This document shows positions 1-8,570 of a stretch of 64,000 bases of DNA, piece by piece. The DNA is from Microbulbifer sp. YPW1 (GTDB taxonomy: Bacteria > Pseudomonadota > Gammaproteobacteria > Pseudomonadales > Cellvibrionaceae). The stretch is from positions 3,422,001 through 3,486,000 of the forward strand of contig NZ_CP055157.1 of the NCBI RefSeq assembly GCF_013367775.1, given 5' to 3'. The notes under the pieces are model-generated. The model had not been told where the DNA came from. It saw only the letters and a list, made by a program, of their open reading frames with translations, and made no database searches. The position numbers and the translations under genes were made by a program. How positions within the stretch are numbered: position 1 is the stretch's first letter; each line of letters begins with the position of its first letter.

Positions 1-1404
1 TCCACATCCGGGGCACCGGAAAATTATCGTATCGAAGAAGACAGCCTCGGCGAAGTGCGAGTGCCACAGGGCGCACGTTACGGTGCCCAGACCCAGCGTG
101 CGGTGGAGAATTTCCCCGTCAGCGGATACACCCTGCCGGTGGAGTTCCTGCGTGCGGTAGTGGCGATAAAAAAAGCGGCGGCCGAGGCAAACCTGTGTCT
201 TGGTCTACTCGAAAAAGAGGTGGCCGAGGCGATTATCGCAGCCTGTGAGCAACTGTCTGAAACCGACTTTCAGCAACAATTCCCCATCGATATTTTCCAG
301 ACCGGTTCCGGTACCAGCACCAATATGAATGTGAATGAAGTGCTGGCCCACATGGCATCGGAGCACAGTGGCCTGACGGTAGGCGCCAACGATCATGTCA
401 ATATGTGTCAGAGCAGTAACGATGTGATTCCTTCGGCGATCCATCTTTCCGCATTGCTGGCGCTGCAAAACAAACTCCTGCCGGCACTGGTACACCTGAT
501 CGATGTGACCGAGGAGAAAGCAGAAGCGGTGGACGGTGTGATCAAAACTGGTCGCACCCACTTGATGGATGCGGTACCGGTTTCACTATCTCAGGAGCTG
601 AATGCGTGGGCGGCGCAGGTGCGCCTGTGCAAGGAGCGGATCGAAAATTCACTGCCGCGTCTCGAGCAATTGGCTCAGGGCGGCACCGCAGTGGGGTCGG
701 GATTGAATGCGCACGCAGAATTTGCCGAGATCTTTGCGCGCAAGCTGAGTGGCGATTGCGGTGTTTACCTGCGCCCGGCGGAGAACCTGTTTGCGGCCAT
801 TGCCAGTCAGGACACGGCAGTGGAAGTTTCCGGACAATTGAAAACGCTGGCGGTGGCGCTGATGAAGATCGCCAATGACCTGCGCTGGATGAATAGCGGC
901 CCCCTCGCCGGGTTTGGTGAGATTGCGTTGCCTGCACTACAACCGGGCAGCAGTATCATGCCGGGCAAGGTTAATCCGGTAATTGCGGAGTCTGTGGCCA
1001 TGGTTGCGGCCAAGGTCATCGGCAATGACACCACCATCACAGTGGCGGGGCAGAGTGGAAATTTTCAACTCAATGTCATGTTGCCGGTCATTGCATTTTC
1101 CCTGCTGGAAAGCATCCGGATACTCAGCACCGGCACCCGCTTGCTGGCAGATAAGGCGATAGCAGGGTTTGAAGTGAACGAAGCGCGTATGCAGCAGGCC
1201 CTGGCGAGGAATCCGATCCTGGTAACCGCGCTCAACCCGGTAATCGGCTACGCGCGCGCGGCGGAAATCGCCAAGGCGGCTTATGCCAGTGGTCGGCCGA
1301 TACTGGATGTTGCGGTGGAAATGACGAATCTTTCCAAAAGCGAATTGGAAAAGCTTCTCGACCCGGCGCGGCTGAGTCAGGGCGGAATCATAGATGGTGA
1401 CTGA
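1..1404 (+). CDS. fumC: Class II fumarate hydratase, 5' end cut by window edge
   Basis: Fumarase C interconverts fumarate and L-malate in the TCA cycle as a cytosolic, iron-independent homotetramer. The open frame runs back to base 1 without a stop, and the residues coded by the first 18 codons (ending SLGEV) match the family N-terminus, so the true start lies a few codons upstream and the GTG at 55 is internal. The superfamily signature GSSIMPGKVN is at about nt 944-973, and the substrate-loop region GSGTSTNMNVNE is near nt 304-340. The visible 467 codons fit the usual 460-470 residues. Class II rather than class I is clear from sequence and from the lack of a cluster-ligating cysteine pattern. 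Confidence 0.96.
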   Translation, partial: STSGAPENYRIEEDSLGEVRVPQGARYGAQTQRAVENFPVSGYTLPVEFLRAVVAIKKAAAEANLCLGLLEKEVAEAIIAACEQLSETDFQQQFPIDIFQTGSGTSTNMNVNEVLAHMASEHSGLTVGANDHVNMCQSSNDVIPSAIHLSALLALQNKLLPALVHLIDVTEEKAEAVDGVIKTGRTHLMDAVPVSLSQELNAWAAQVRLCKERIENSLPRLEQLAQGGTAVGSGLNAHAEFAEIFARKLSGDCGVYLRPAENLFAAIASQDTAVEVSGQLKTLAVALMKIANDLRWMNSGPLAGFGEIALPALQPGSSIMPGKVNPVIAESVAMVAAKVIGNDTTITVAGQSGNFQLNVMLPVIAFSLLESIRILSTGTRLLADKAIAGFEVNEARMQQALARNPILVTALNPVIGYARAAEIAKAAYASGRPILDVAVEMTNLSKSELEKLLDPARLSQGGIIDGD

Positions 1405-1459
1405 GGAACCCTTGATTGACCCGAAGAGTGGTGGCAGGTAAGTCCCGGCAGCGTATACG

Positions 1460-1582
1460 TCAGCTGAGTAGCAGAATACCCAGTAGTATCGAACCTGTCA
1501 GCAGCATCATGCATTCGACCCAGATAGCCAGTTTGCGCAGGATGCTCCTGTCTTCACTGCGATAAAGTAATCGTTTGCCCAT
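1460..1582 (-). CDS. Small single-pass membrane protein (40 aa), hypothetical
   Basis: This 40-codon frame begins ATG at 1582 and ends TGA at 1460. A textbook Shine-Dalgarno GGAGGT lies seven bases before the ATG. The product has a basic N-terminus (MGKRLLYRSEDRSILRKLA) and one hydrophobic helix rich in Leu, Ile and Met that reaches the C-terminus. This looks like a membrane-anchored small protein with its N-terminus in the cytoplasm. It lies 3' to 3' with fumC, 55 bp apart. I do not recognise a family. The ribosome site and clean helix support a real gene over a chance frame. Confidence 0.6.
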   Translation of the reverse strand: MGKRLLYRSEDRSILRKLAIWVECMMLLTGSILLGILLLS

Positions 1583-1833
1583 GGTCTGCACCTCCATTGA
1601 TCCCTGGTTTGCCCAGCTCCCTCAAGAAGCGGATGATTCCCCGGTTCGTTGACAGCTGCAGGTCGATGCTGCACGATTCTGCGCCGAGAGTGGCGCCAGA
1701 CCCCGCAGTCCACACCGCGAGTGTGCCTTCGCCACCGGTTACCGGTGGGTGCCGGTTGCCTCACTATTATTAAGGGTAGTGTTGGCGCAGTTCGCCGACC
1801 AACCATTCATTTCCCAGCCAAAGTGTTTTTGTT

Positions 1834-2040
1834 ATGGCCAACAAACGCCGCCGTTCGTTCATCACCAGTGTACTCGCCTGTATCGCATTTATTGCAGCGG
1901 CGATCTGGAGCTGGGACCTGCCGGTGGCGGATGTGCTCAGTTATCTGGTGTTGATGCTGGTGTTCCTCGCAGTGATTGTTTCCGTGGCATTCGGCTTCGG
2001 GGCACTGTTGAACTGGATTCGCAATCGCCGCGACAAGTAA
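1834..2040 (+). CDS. Small two-helix membrane protein, hypothetical
   Basis: The 68-residue product starts with a basic stretch (MANKRRRSF), then has two hydrophobic segments at about residues 10-26 and 31-58, and ends with a basic tail (NWIRNRRDK). That arrangement predicts a hairpin inner-membrane protein with both ends in the cytoplasm. No strong ribosome site is visible upstream, so expression is less certain than the open frame suggests. It precedes the AraC-type regulator by 46 bp and could be co-transcribed with it. The family is unknown to me. Confidence 0.55.
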   Translation: MANKRRRSFITSVLACIAFIAAAIWSWDLPVADVLSYLVLMLVFLAVIVSVAFGFGALLNWIRNRRDK

Positions 2041-2086
2041 TAAAAACGGATTAACCTTAACTTCTGACCAGGTCGCCAGTTGTCGA

Positions 2087-3151
2087 ATGGAAAACACCCA
2101 CGAAGATATTCGAATCCCGATTACCTATGTGCAGCGCCTGCTGGATGAAGCTTCCCAGCACGGATGCGATCGCGCGGAACTGCTGGGGTCGGTGGGTATT
2201 TCCGAACAGGATCTGGAGGATACCGCCGCGTTTTCCGCGGTGAAGTACGGACGTCTTTACCAACGTGTGATGTGGCTGTCACAGGACGAGTGGTTTGGTA
2301 TGTTGAGCGGTGGGCGGGTGCGTTCCGGCTCCTTCCGGTTGCTGTGCCTGACCGTGGTGAACTGCGCAACGGTGCGGCAGGCGATCACCCTGAGCGCCCA
2401 GTTTATGGAGATCTGCCGGGGGTTTCGCGTCAAGCCGGTGCTGTACCGGGAGGGCGACAAGGATCGCGTGGTCATCGAGGGCATCAGCTCCCTGCAGCCC
2501 GGTGAGTTTGATCAACTGATTGCAGAGACTTCGCCCGGGGTCATCCGCACCACCCTGGCGGTTTGGCATCGCTTTTATTGCTGGCTGGTCGGTCGGGAAA
2601 TCCCGCTGGCAAAATTACATTTTTCTTTTTCGTGTCCGGAAGAGTTCCTCGCGCTGGCGCAGAGTGAAGCGGAAGAGCTGCTGTTCGACCAGCCGGGTAA
2701 TGCGCTCGAGTACGAGAGCCGCTACCTGGACTATCCCATTGTGCAGAGCCCGCAGACGGTAGAGGATTTTATCCGCACCGCGCCCTACCACCTGGTGATC
2801 AGTGACGGCAATGCCAACAGCATCAAGACCAAGGTAAAGACCATTCTCAACCGGGATGTGAGCGAATCCATGCCGGCGGCAGAGGCGGTCGCCGAGCGCC
2901 TGAATATGTCGGTTACTACCCTGCGTCGCAAGCTCCAGCAGGAGAATACGTCTTACCAGAAACTGAAAGACGAGTGCCGAATGGAAGCGGCGTTTCACTA
3001 TCTGAGCTGTCCGGATCTCTCCAATACCCAGATCGCGGAAATGCTCGGTTTCGACGAGGCGAGTGCTTTTTTTCGCGCGTTCAAGAAGTGGACCGGGGTG
3101 ACACCCGGCGAATATCGCAAAAGCCCTCGCTCCACCTCGGCCGGGCTGTAA
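2087..3151 (+). CDS. AraC-family transcriptional regulator (arabinose-binding-like N-terminal domain)
   Basis: The 354-residue protein has an effector domain of the 'Arabinose_bd' type (about residues 20-210) and a C-terminal AraC helix-turn-helix domain (about 245-345). Recognisable C-terminal elements are AERLNMSVTTLRRKLQQE for the first HTH and IAEMLGFDEASAFFRAFKKW followed by GVTPGEYR for the second. OruR-like members of this class often control neighbouring catabolic genes. The next gene, 361 bp downstream on the same strand, is an acyl-CoA dehydrogenase, so control of fatty-acid breakdown is a reasonable inference. The ligand cannot be told from the sequence. Confidence 0.88.
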   Translation: MENTHEDIRIPITYVQRLLDEASQHGCDRAELLGSVGISEQDLEDTAAFSAVKYGRLYQRVMWLSQDEWFGMLSGGRVRSGSFRLLCLTVVNCATVRQAITLSAQFMEICRGFRVKPVLYREGDKDRVVIEGISSLQPGEFDQLIAETSPGVIRTTLAVWHRFYCWLVGREIPLAKLHFSFSCPEEFLALAQSEAEELLFDQPGNALEYESRYLDYPIVQSPQTVEDFIRTAPYHLVISDGNANSIKTKVKTILNRDVSESMPAAEAVAERLNMSVTTLRRKLQQENTSYQKLKDECRMEAAFHYLSCPDLSNTQIAEMLGFDEASAFFRAFKKWTGVTPGEYRKSPRSTSAGL

Positions 3152-3512
3152 GCGTCTTTCAGGTGTCGTCTCCGGGCAGCCATGCCAGCGCGCTTGCACC
3201 AGATTGACGCAGCCTCTTCCCTTCGGAGCCACTGACTGTGGCTCCACCCTCGATTTTCTTCTACCCGCTAAATATTCCTGCCCCAAAGCATTTTTGACCG
3301 CTGCGTCAGGCAGTTTTTTGTCAATTTCGCGCCGTATTTTGTTAGTGCTTTGGACTCTTTTCGCCATAGTGAGTATTGCCGATTTGCAACTAATATGAAT
3401 AAAAGTAAAAGTTGAGTCACCGACAGGCGTGGATCTTCCGCAGCCCGGCAATGACTCCCGGGATAACAAGACCCGGTCCACCGACGACCAATATCGAAAG
3501 AGGGTATACAGG
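3152..3512. other. Intergenic region before the acyl-CoA dehydrogenase gene
   Basis: Besides the stem-loop at 3225-3245 this stretch is AT-rich from about 3250 to 3420 and presumably holds the promoter of the acyl-CoA dehydrogenase gene. I could not pick a convincing -35/-10 pair or a PsrA/FadR-type palindrome. Confidence 0.4.
3225..3245 (+). terminator. Stem-loop after the AraC-type gene, probable terminator
   Basis: GGAGCCAC pairs perfectly with GTGGCTCC around a TGACT loop. The 3' side is only loosely T-rich (ACCCTCGATTTTCTTC), so intrinsic termination is likely but not certain. Confidence 0.5.
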
Positions 3513-5306
3513 ATGAGCGAGATCAAAATTCCCCTGCGTGACATGCGCTTTGCGATGCGCGAGCTGTTCAACTGGGATCAGCACTACGCAACGCTGGGTT
3601 ATGAAGACGCGAGTCCGGATGTGGTCGACGCCATCCTGGAAGAAGGTGCCAAGTTCTGTGAAAACGTACTGGCTCCCCTGAACCAGATCGGCGACCAGCA
3701 GGGCTGTACCTGGAATGACGGTGAAGTCAAAACCCCTGAGGGCTTCAAGGAAGCCTACCAGCAGTTCGTAGAGGCCGGCTGGCCGTCCCTGGCGCACCAC
3801 GTGGATCACGGTGGGCAGGGCCTGCCGCCGTCCCTGGGCACCATCCTGAGCGAAATGGTGGGTACCGCCAACTGGTCCTGGGGCATGTACCCGGGCCTGT
3901 CCCACGGTGCGATGAACACCCTGGAAGCCCACGGTACCGACGAGCAGAAGCACACCTACCTGACCAAACTGGTAGAAGGCACCTGGACCGGCACTATGTG
4001 CCTGACCGAGCCGCACTGTGGTACCGACCTGGGTATCCTGCGCTCCAAAGCCGAGCCCAACGACGACGGTTCTTATTCCATTACCGGCACCAAGATTTTC
4101 ATCTCTGCCGGTGAACACGATATGGCGGAAAACATCGTGCACATCGTGCTCGCCCGCCTGCCCGACGCGCCTGCCGGCACCAAGGGTATTTCCCTGTTTA
4201 TCGTTCCGAAGTTCCTGCCCAGCGAAGACGGTTCCGTGGGTGAGCGCAACGGTGTGACCTGTGGCTCCCTGGAGCACAAGATGGGTATTCACGGCAACGC
4301 CACCGCGGTGCTGAACTTCGACGGCGCCAAGGGCTTCCTGATTGGTCCTCCCAACAAGGGCCTGAACTGCATGTTCACCTTCATGAACACTGCGCGTCTG
4401 GGTACTGCCCTGCAGGGCGTGGCGCACGCGGAAGCGGGTTTCCAGAAGTCCCTGGCATACGCCAAGGATCGCCTGCAGATGCGCTCCCTGAGCGGCCCGA
4501 AAAACCCGGAAGGCGCGGCGGACCCGATCATCGTGCACCCCGATGTGCGCCGTATGCTGTTGACCCAGAAAGCCTTCTCCGAAGGCGGTCGCATGCTGGT
4601 CCTGATGTGTGCGCAACAGGTAGACCGCTCCCAGAGTGGTTCCGATGAAGAGCGCAAGGATGCTGACGATCTGCTGGCATTCCTCACGCCGATTGCCAAG
4701 GCGTTCCTGACCGAGACCGGTTACGAGTCCGCCAACCTGGGCATGCAGTGCTTCGGCGGCCACGGTTACATCGCCGAGTGGGGCATGGAGCAGAACGTTC
4801 GTGACTCCCGTATCTCCACGATCTACGAAGGTACCACCGGCATCCAGGCGCTGGACCTGCTGGGCCGCAAGGTATTGATGAGCCAGGGCGAACTGCTGCG
4901 CAAGTTCACCAAGATCGTGCACAAATTCTGCCAGGCAGAAGTCGACAACGAAGCGCTCGCGCCTTACGTCGCCAAGCTCCAGGAAATCAACAAAGAATGG
5001 GGCGAGCTGACCATGAACGTGGGTGTCAAGGCCATGGAGAACCCCGATGAAGTGGGTGCTGCTTCCGTGGACTACCTGATGTACTCCGGTTACGCGGTAC
5101 AGGCATACCTGTGGGCACTGTCAGCCAAGGTTGCCAACGAGCAGATTGCCGCGGGTACTGCGGAAGAAGACTTCTACCGCGCCAAACTGGCGACCGCGCG
5201 CTTCTACTTCGACCGTATCCTGCCGCGCACTTGCATGCATGCCAGCGCGATGCAGAGCGGCGCCGAAAACCTGATGAGCCTGGATGCGGAACACTTCGTA
5301 TTCTGA
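3513..5306 (+). CDS. Acyl-CoA dehydrogenase, about 597-residue type with C-terminal extension
   Basis: FAD-dependent enzyme for the first step of beta-oxidation, introducing the trans-2 double bond in acyl-CoA. The ATG at 3513 is chosen because MSEIKIPLRDMRFAM is the typical start of this branch and an AAGAGGG motif sits upstream. The FAD/substrate motif MCLTEPHCGTDLG (about residue 160) and the C-terminal region CFGGHGYIAEWGMEQNVRDS with IYEGTTGIQALDLLGRK are clear. The extra C-terminal domain of about 130 residues is normal for this longer class, common in pseudomonads and relatives in several paralogues. Chain-length preference cannot be assigned. A strong terminator follows at once, so it is probably monocistronic. 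Confidence 0.95.
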   Translation: MSEIKIPLRDMRFAMRELFNWDQHYATLGYEDASPDVVDAILEEGAKFCENVLAPLNQIGDQQGCTWNDGEVKTPEGFKEAYQQFVEAGWPSLAHHVDHGGQGLPPSLGTILSEMVGTANWSWGMYPGLSHGAMNTLEAHGTDEQKHTYLTKLVEGTWTGTMCLTEPHCGTDLGILRSKAEPNDDGSYSITGTKIFISAGEHDMAENIVHIVLARLPDAPAGTKGISLFIVPKFLPSEDGSVGERNGVTCGSLEHKMGIHGNATAVLNFDGAKGFLIGPPNKGLNCMFTFMNTARLGTALQGVAHAEAGFQKSLAYAKDRLQMRSLSGPKNPEGAADPIIVHPDVRRMLLTQKAFSEGGRMLVLMCAQQVDRSQSGSDEERKDADDLLAFLTPIAKAFLTETGYESANLGMQCFGGHGYIAEWGMEQNVRDSRISTIYEGTTGIQALDLLGRKVLMSQGELLRKFTKIVHKFCQAEVDNEALAPYVAKLQEINKEWGELTMNVGVKAMENPDEVGAASVDYLMYSGYAVQAYLWALSAKVANEQIAAGTAEEDFYRAKLATARFYFDRILPRTCMHASAMQSGAENLMSLDAEHFVF

Positions 5307-5320
5307 GTTTGATGTAGACA

Positions 5321-5354
5321 AAACACCGCCGCTGGTAACAGCGGCGGTGTTTTT
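5321..5354 (+). terminator. Rho-independent terminator of the acyl-CoA dehydrogenase gene
   Basis: ACACCGCCGCTG pairs with CAGCGGCGGTGT around a GTAA tetraloop and runs into TTTTT. It lies 15 bp after the stop codon. Confidence 0.92.
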
Positions 5355-5410
5355 GAATCCGGCCTTTGCCAATGGCGGTGATGGCGGGATCTTTTTTACG
5401 CGGAGCTTCG

Positions 5411-5764
5411 ATGCATCTACCCGTGCAACTCATTGAGCGGCTGCAGCAACTGACTTGTCTGCCCGAAACCGCTCGGATACAGTTCCGATTGCCTGATGGC
5501 AGCGATTTTTATCTGCAGGTCGAGCAACGACGGGATGAAGTACAATCGTCCACGGGTGCGACCAGCGAGTCTATCGAGGCTAAGCAGATAGCGGGCCTCA
5601 CAGAAGACGCGGATCTTGAACTGGAGATGTCTTTCAACACCCTGAAAGACATTAGCGATGGCCAGTTGAGTGCCCGGCATGCGTTCCTGCTGGGGGATAT
5701 CCGCTACACCGGGAACCGCGAGCTGGCGGCAGCGCTGGCGGATCTGTTCTCCGCACACGGCTGA
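5411..5764 (+). CDS. Short SCP2 (sterol carrier)-like protein
   Basis: The 117-residue product shows a partial SCP2-type lipid-binding fold. Its second half (about residues 65-115) has an acidic strand DADLELEMS, then LKDISDGQLSARHAFLLGDI and RYTGNRELAAALADLF, which resembles the SCP2 pattern of a strand, a 'dG.l....A...G.i...G' core and a C-terminal amphipathic helix. The start at 5411 is preceded by GGAG at 5402. The protein is close to the minimal size for the fold. Position after an acyl-CoA dehydrogenase and before fadD fits a role in binding hydrophobic or acyl substrates, but that is inference, and a UbiJ-like accessory role is an alternative. Confidence 0.6.
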   Translation: MHLPVQLIERLQQLTCLPETARIQFRLPDGSDFYLQVEQRRDEVQSSTGATSESIEAKQIAGLTEDADLELEMSFNTLKDISDGQLSARHAFLLGDIRYTGNRELAAALADLFSAHG

Positions 5765-6176
5765 CCGGGTATTACCTCGGGCGGAATAGAAGTGCTGTGT
5801 AATCAGTGCTCCAATATTCACAGCAGTGATTGCCGAGCCGGTTCTCCAGGAGAAAACTGGCGGCTTATATAACAAACAACAGAGAAAAATAACGGAGTCT
5901 CAAAATTCAGGCGCCTTATTTGCCTCGCATAGCGACATTCACCGAATAACTATCAAAACTTACAATAATCATCTGTCCGCAGAGCGCTTCGCTCGAGGAT
6001 TTCGTCTATATACGGACATGGGTACCAGAATGGGGCATTCGGCTGCGAATTTTCGCGGTTGGTTAATTTCCACGTCATGGTATCTTCGGTCCGCAACCTG
6101 ACCGATAATCCCGGGTTAAGGGGCGTTCCGCACTGCGCGGACAGCACCACAAGAACAACATTTTGGGAGAAATAAG
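5765..6176. other. Intergenic region before fadD
   Basis: I see no supported gene here. A 91-codon frame at 5826-6101 lacks a ribosome site and has no family features. The stretch presumably carries the fadD promoter; I could not define it. Confidence 0.4.
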
Positions 6177-7814
6177 TTGGACATCGAACGCAGCATTATC
6201 GACGTGTTTTCGTCTGCCACGGCCAAATACGCCGATCGACCGGCCTTTACCTGTCTCGGGCACACATTGACGGTTGGGGATATTGACCGTCTGAGCGCCA
6301 ACTTCGCCTCCTACCTGCAGAACAAGACCGGTCTGAAACCGGGCGATCGCATCGCGGTGCAGCTGCCCAATGTGCTGCAGTATCCCGTTGTGGTATTCGG
6401 TGCGCTGCGTGCCGGCCTTACCGTGGTAAACACCAATCCCCTGTACACCAAGCGTGAGCTCAAGCACCAACTGAACGATTCTGGTGCCAAGGCGCTGGTG
6501 GTGCTGGCAAACATTGCCGATACCGCTTCCGAGGTGATTCCCGAAACCTCCGTGGAGCAGGTGATTGTTACCGAAATTGCCGACCTGCACCCGCCGCTCA
6601 AGCGCATCCTTATCAATAGCGTCGCCAAATACATTAAAAAGATGGTGCCGGAGTTCAGCTTCAGCAACCCCGTGAACTTCCGTGATGCCATGTCTGCCGG
6701 CGCCTCTCAGCCCCACGAGGAAGTGCAGCGCACACCGGACGACCTGGCTGTGCTGCAATATACCGGCGGCACCACGGGTGTTGCCAAAGGCGCAATGCTG
6801 ACCCACCGCAACCTGGTGGCCAACATGGAGCAGGTGCGCGAGGCGCTGGGCGACTCCATGCGTGAAGGCGAGGAGTTTTACATCGCGCCGTTGCCGCTGT
6901 ATCACATCTACGCGTTCACCCTGCACTGTATGTGCCTGTTTACCACCGGCAGCCATTCGCTGCTGATTCCGAACCCGCGGGATATCCCGGGCTTTGTGAA
7001 AACCCTGAAAGGCAAGCGCTTTACCGGGTTCTGTGGTCTCAACACCCTGTTCAACGGCTTGATGCGCTGCCCGGAATTTGCCGAGCTGGACTTCAGTAAG
7101 CTGCACACTACCTGTTCCGGTGGTATGGCCCTGACCCGTGCAACGGCGGAGAAGTGGGAGAAAATGACTGGCTGTGTGGTAACCGAAGGTTACGGTATGA
7201 CAGAAACCGCACCGGTGGTTTCCTTCAACCCGGCGGACGCCGTGCAGCTGGGTACCGTAGGTGTGGCTGTGCCGGGTACCGAGGTCAAGGTGATCGATGA
7301 GAACGGCAACGACCTGCCGAATAACACCCCGGGTGAGCTGTGTGTCCGTGGTCCGCAGGTGATGAAAGGTTACTGGGAGCGCCCCGAAGCAACCGCCGAT
7401 ACCATTGATTCCGAAGGTTGGTTGAAGACCGGCGATATGGCTGTGATTCAGGATGACGGTTACATCAAGATTGTCGACCGCAAGAAAGACATGATCATCG
7501 TGTCCGGCTTCAACGTGTATCCAAACGAGATCGAAGATATCGTGGCGGCGCACCCGAAGGTGGCTGAGGCTGCGGCAGTGGGTATTCCCGATGAGCGCAG
7601 CGGGGAGGCGGTGAAGCTGTTTGTAGTAAAAACAGACGAGTCACTGACTGCTGACGAGGTTGTGGCCTACTGTCGCGAAAACATGACCGCGTACAAGGTG
7701 CCGCGTAATATCGAGTTCCGCGAAGACCTGCCCAAGACCAATGTGGGCAAAATTCTGCGTCGCGAGCTGCGCGATGAAGAGTTGAAAAAGCTCGAGGAAG
7801 CGACGGTCGCCTGA
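6177..7814 (+). CDS. fadD: Long-chain fatty acid-CoA ligase
   Basis: Acyl-CoA synthetase of the ANL superfamily that activates fatty acids with ATP and CoA at the inner membrane, feeding beta-oxidation. The start is TTG, set by GGGAGA seven bases upstream and by the family N-terminus. The AMP-binding P-loop YTGGTTGVAKGAMLTH (about residue 194), the motif GYGMTETAP (about 338), the hinge YIKIVDRKKDMIIVSGFNVYP (split here as YIKIVDRKKD and MIIVSGFNVYP, about 430-450) and the C-terminal catalytic lysine in LPKTNVGKILRREL are present. The 545 residues compare with 561 in E. coli FadD. A terminator follows. Confidence 0.95.
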   Translation: MDIERSIIDVFSSATAKYADRPAFTCLGHTLTVGDIDRLSANFASYLQNKTGLKPGDRIAVQLPNVLQYPVVVFGALRAGLTVVNTNPLYTKRELKHQLNDSGAKALVVLANIADTASEVIPETSVEQVIVTEIADLHPPLKRILINSVAKYIKKMVPEFSFSNPVNFRDAMSAGASQPHEEVQRTPDDLAVLQYTGGTTGVAKGAMLTHRNLVANMEQVREALGDSMREGEEFYIAPLPLYHIYAFTLHCMCLFTTGSHSLLIPNPRDIPGFVKTLKGKRFTGFCGLNTLFNGLMRCPEFAELDFSKLHTTCSGGMALTRATAEKWEKMTGCVVTEGYGMTETAPVVSFNPADAVQLGTVGVAVPGTEVKVIDENGNDLPNNTPGELCVRGPQVMKGYWERPEATADTIDSEGWLKTGDMAVIQDDGYIKIVDRKKDMIIVSGFNVYPNEIEDIVAAHPKVAEAAAVGIPDERSGEAVKLFVVKTDESLTADEVVAYCRENMTAYKVPRNIEFREDLPKTNVGKILRRELRDEELKKLEEATVA

Positions 7815-7855
7815 TCCGGTAGCCGCCTTTGCCTGATGCAAAAAGGGCAACACAT

Positions 7856-7884
7856 AAAAAACCGCTGCTTGCAGCGGTTTTTTT
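7856..7884 (+). terminator. Rho-independent terminator of fadD
   Basis: AAAACCGCTG pairs with CAGCGGTTTT around CTTG, followed by a T run. Confidence 0.9.
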
Positions 7885-7966
7885 GTGCCTGGAAAACGGG
7901 GAAGTGCAGGAAATACACGGTGCGCTATAACTAGTGTTGCACTGACTCAGCCCCAAGAGACGCGCG

Positions 7967-8494
7967 ATGGAAAAGAAAAACAGGCGGCATATCATTCTTC
8001 ATGAAGAGCTGCCTGCCGAGCACGAAGATCCCCTGATCCGGATACTGCATATCGTCATTCGCGCTTCCATCCGGTTTCTGGCGGTACTCATGGCACTGGT
8101 GATCATGTGGAGCGTGGCGGATGTGGTTTGGGTGTTGTATCAGCGCCTGTCGACGGAGCCCAAGCTACTGCTCGACCACGGTGATTTGTTTGACGTGTTT
8201 GGGGCAATAATGTTGGTGCTGATCTCCATCGAAATTTTTATCAATATCCGGCTCTACCTGGGTTCCAACGTCATTCCGATTCAGCTTGTGGTTGCCACGG
8301 CGCTAATGGCGATTGCGCGGAAAGTGATCGTGCTCGATTTGGATGATACCGGGCCGGAGTTTGTGGCCGGCATCGCGATGACGACGCTCGCGCTGGGCGT
8401 TACTTATTGGCTGATTGCCAAGAAGGAGACGCTGGCCTACGAGCCCCGTGGCGCAGCGCGCGATGACGGACAAGGTAAGTCCCTTACCGATTGA
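7967..8494 (+). CDS. PsiE-family inner-membrane protein
   Basis: The 175-residue protein has four hydrophobic segments at about residues 28-52, 70-92, 98-117 and 128-150, the layout of the phosphate-starvation-inducible PsiE family. The stretch HGDLFDVFGAIMLVLISIE and the following NIRLYL are typical. PsiE has no established biochemical function; it is induced by phosphate starvation in E. coli. The N-terminal ~25 residues are polar and cytoplasmic. I see no Pho box upstream that I could defend, so phosphate control here is unproven. Confidence 0.82.
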   Translation: MEKKNRRHIILHEELPAEHEDPLIRILHIVIRASIRFLAVLMALVIMWSVADVVWVLYQRLSTEPKLLLDHGDLFDVFGAIMLVLISIEIFINIRLYLGSNVIPIQLVVATALMAIARKVIVLDLDDTGPEFVAGIAMTTLALGVTYWLIAKKETLAYEPRGAARDDGQGKSLTD

Positions 8495-8505
8495 GTCGAT
8501 GGTCA

Positions 8506-8545
8506 AAACGAAAAAGGGGCGCCCGAGGGCGCCCCTTTTTCGTTT
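8506..8545. terminator. Bidirectional terminator between psiE-like gene and M28 peptidase gene
   Basis: An 18-bp perfect stem (AAACGAAAAAGGGGCGCC with its complement) closes on a CGAG loop. Each side gives a T run, so it can stop the two convergent genes. Confidence 0.92.
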
Positions 8546-8570
8546 GGTCTGCTCGAGCGAGCAGGGTCAC

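Noticed and set aside
1732..1748. Perfect inverted repeat CCACCGG-TTA-CCGGTGG upstream of the two-helix membrane protein gene
   Set aside because: No T run and no regulatory context; too short to call beyond a chance GC-rich palindrome.
3417..4922. A 501-codon open frame antisense to the acyl-CoA dehydrogenase gene
   Set aside because: It mirrors a highly expressed GC-rich gene with strong codon bias, has no family motifs and its composition (His, Gln, Gly-rich) is typical of antisense shadows.
5826..6101. A 91-codon frame before fadD
   Set aside because: GTG start, no Shine-Dalgarno, no hydrophobic or family pattern.
6075..7553. A 492-codon open frame antisense to fadD
   Set aside because: Same shadow effect; no ribosome site, no recognisable domain, and it covers the entire catalytic core of fadD.
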